A stretch of DNA of 64,000 nt, taken from positions 1-64,000 of the forward strand of contig JARIBI010000058.1 in the NCBI GenBank assembly GCA_029257435.1, read 5' to 3'. The translations under genes were made by a program, and so were the position numbers. A model generated the notes under the pieces. The model saw nothing but the letters and a program-made list of their open reading frames with translations. It did no database searches and had not been told where the DNA came from. Shown in pieces: positions 62,341-64,000 of the stretch; within the stretch, counting starts at the first letter, position 1, and each line of letters opens with the position of its first letter. Origin of the DNA: Sporosarcina sp. GTDB lineage: Bacteria > Bacillota > Bacilli > Bacillales_A > Planococcaceae.

Positions 62341-63555
62341 AAGAGGTTGTTAGCCAATAAAAAAGTTTTGCTTTGTGTGACTGGCGGCATTGCCGTCTAC
62401 AAAGCGGTTGCACTGGTTAGTAAATTGAGTCAATCCGGAGCGCAGGTGAAAGTGGTGATGACCCGCTCTGCGATGGAATTCGTTCAGCCGTTATCGTTTC
62501 AGGTGATGTCTCGGAACGATGTTTATTATGATACGTTCGATGAGAAAGATTCATCAGTTATCGCACACATCGATCTTGCAGATTGGGCAGATTTAATTAT
62601 CGTTGCACCGGCTACTGCGAATTTCATCGGGAAACTGGCAAATGGCATCGCGGATAATATGGCGTCAACACTCTTACTTGCAGCGACAGCTCCAGTTTGG
62701 ATTGCCCCTGCGATGAATGTCCATATGTACGAGCACCCGGCAGTCCTTCGGAATATCGATCTTCTTTATAGAGATGGAGTTCGATTCATCGAACCATCCG
62801 AGGGTTTTTTAGCATGCGGATATGTTGGCAAAGGCCGTCTAGAGGAGCCTGAGCGTATTGTGGAGCTAGTCGATTCGTTCTTCAATGAAACCGTAAAACT
62901 ACCGCTTGCAGGTAAAAAAGTGGTCGTGACGGCAGGCCCGACATTAGAACGAATTGATCCGGTCCGGTACATATCAAATTTCTCAAGCGGCAAGATGGGG
63001 TACGCGATGGCGCAAGCTGCGGTTGAACTCGGTGCGGAAACGATTCTTATTTCGGGACCTGTATCGCTGGCTCCACCAGCAGGAGTTGAGCTCATTCGTG
63101 TAGAAAGCGCGGCTGAAATGCTTGACGCTGTTTTAGGACATTACTCGGATGCGGATTATGTTGTTAAATCAGCAGCAGTTGCAGATTATCGTCCAAAGAC
63201 AATACATGAACAAAAGATGAAGAAAAAAGAAGGCGAAGCATCGCTGGAGTTGGAACGGACAACCGATATTTTGAAAACGTTAGGTCAAATGAAGACAACA
63301 CAGCGGCTAATTGGATTTGCGGCGGAAACGACAGATGCTCTTACATATGGAAAAGGTAAGTTGGAGTCAAAAAATCTGGATTGGATTATTGTTAATGATG
63401 TTACGGATCCTGCAGGCGGTTTTGGCAGTGATGAGAACGTCGTAACCCTGATTTCAAGATCCGGTATTGAGATTCTATTCCCGGCTATGGAGAAAAAGGA
63501 GCTGGCGAAGCAATTGCTCGCAACGATCGTTCAAGAAGGAACAGATTCTCGATGA
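62341..63555 (+). CDS. coaBC: Bifunctional phosphopantothenoylcysteine decarboxylase / phosphopantothenate-cysteine ligase
   Basis: VLLCVTGGIAVYKAV, APAMNVHMYEHPAV, TAGPTLERIDPVRYISNFSSGKMG; exact start uncertain (62320-62347). Confidence 0.97.
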   Translation, partial: KRLLANKKVLLCVTGGIAVYKAVALVSKLSQSGAQVKVVMTRSAMEFVQPLSFQVMSRNDVYYDTFDEKDSSVIAHIDLADWADLIIVAPATANFIGKLANGIADNMASTLLLAATAPVWIAPAMNVHMYEHPAVLRNIDLLYRDGVRFIEPSEGFLACGYVGKGRLEEPERIVELVDSFFNETVKLPLAGKKVVVTAGPTLERIDPVRYISNFSSGKMGYAMAQAAVELGAETILISGPVSLAPPAGVELIRVESAAEMLDAVLGHYSDADYVVKSAAVADYRPKTIHEQKMKKKEGEASLELERTTDILKTLGQMKTTQRLIGFAAETTDALTYGKGKLESKNLDWIIVNDVTDPAGGFGSDENVVTLISRSGIEILFPAMEKKELAKQLLATIVQEGTDSR

Positions 63556-64000
63556 TCGCTGAAGTGATTGTGGATGTTGCAGCGTATCCGATTGATCGTC
63601 CATTTGACTATAAAATCCCTGAACTTTTTTTAGGATTTGTAGAACCTGGGATGCGTGTAAAAGTACCATTTGGTCCACGTAAAGTAGCAGGTTATGTAGT
63701 TGCCTTGAAAGAAGACAGCGATTTGGACGTCAGTAAGATTAAACCGTTGGAAGAGCTTATTGATTTTGAACCAATTCTATCATCCGAACTGCTAAAACTT
63801 TCGGAATGGCTTGCTGTGGATACGCTTGCTTATCGAATAGAGGCCCTTCAAGTTATGCTTCCGGCTGCAATGCGTGCTAAGTATGAAAAGTATATACAAG
63901 TAGAGGATTCTTCATCCATCACAGATACTATATTTATGAAAATGCTGCGGGGCAGAGACCGTGTTCCATTAAAAATAGCTGATACATCAGAGCTGTTAAG
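63552..64000 (+). CDS. priA: Primosomal protein N' (PriA), N-terminal part, truncated by window end
   Basis: MIAEVIVDVAAYPIDRPFDYKIPELFLGFVEPGMRVKVPFGPRKVAGYVV; open to window end. Confidence 0.93.
   Translation, partial: MIAEVIVDVAAYPIDRPFDYKIPELFLGFVEPGMRVKVPFGPRKVAGYVVALKEDSDLDVSKIKPLEELIDFEPILSSELLKLSEWLAVDTLAYRIEALQVMLPAAMRAKYEKYIQVEDSSSITDTIFMKMLRGRDRVPLKIADTSELL

Overview
The window is a chromosomal backbone segment from a low-to-mid GC, endospore-forming Firmicute. Gene content (spoIIGA-sigE-sigG, ylbJ, a dcw cluster without murE/murG/murB) suggests a Planococcaceae/Sporosarcina-like organism, but this is inference and was not checked by search. In order it carries: heme A/caa3 oxidase genes (ctaA, ctaB-ctaG); a ylb region (YlbC-like CAP protein, ylbF, ylbG, rsmD, coaD, ylbJ, ylbL, ylbM, ylbN, rpmF) with several insertions; a partial acyl-CoA carboxylase/enoyl-CoA hydratase module; panE-like, DUF3397 and bshC; the division/cell wall cluster mraZ to ftsZ; spoIIGA-sigE-sigG; ylmC/E-sepF-ylmG-ylmH-divIVA; T-box-ileS; lspA-rluD; the PyrR-regulated pyr operon; rqcH; gmk-rpoZ-coaBC-priA (truncated by the window end). 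Most of it is conserved housekeeping sequence. The observations most worth following are: (1) a strict 20-bp-period array of alternating TATGAGC/TATGATC heptamers between pyrE and rqcH; (2) a divergent pair of an ACT-less, DapG-like aspartokinase and a DNPR-type MurE-like ligase, possibly a dedicated spore-cortex DAP module; (3) a GDPD-fold protein that has lost its catalytic residues; (4) a probable ATT start codon for ylbL; (5) a transcription terminator embedded in the opposing aspartokinase CDS; and several regulatory sites (MraZ operator, PyrR attenuators, ileS T-box, 0A boxes, a ctaA-ctaB palindrome). No CRISPR array, transposase, prophage or defence cluster was seen. tRNA and rRNA genes were looked for only by eye and none were noticed.
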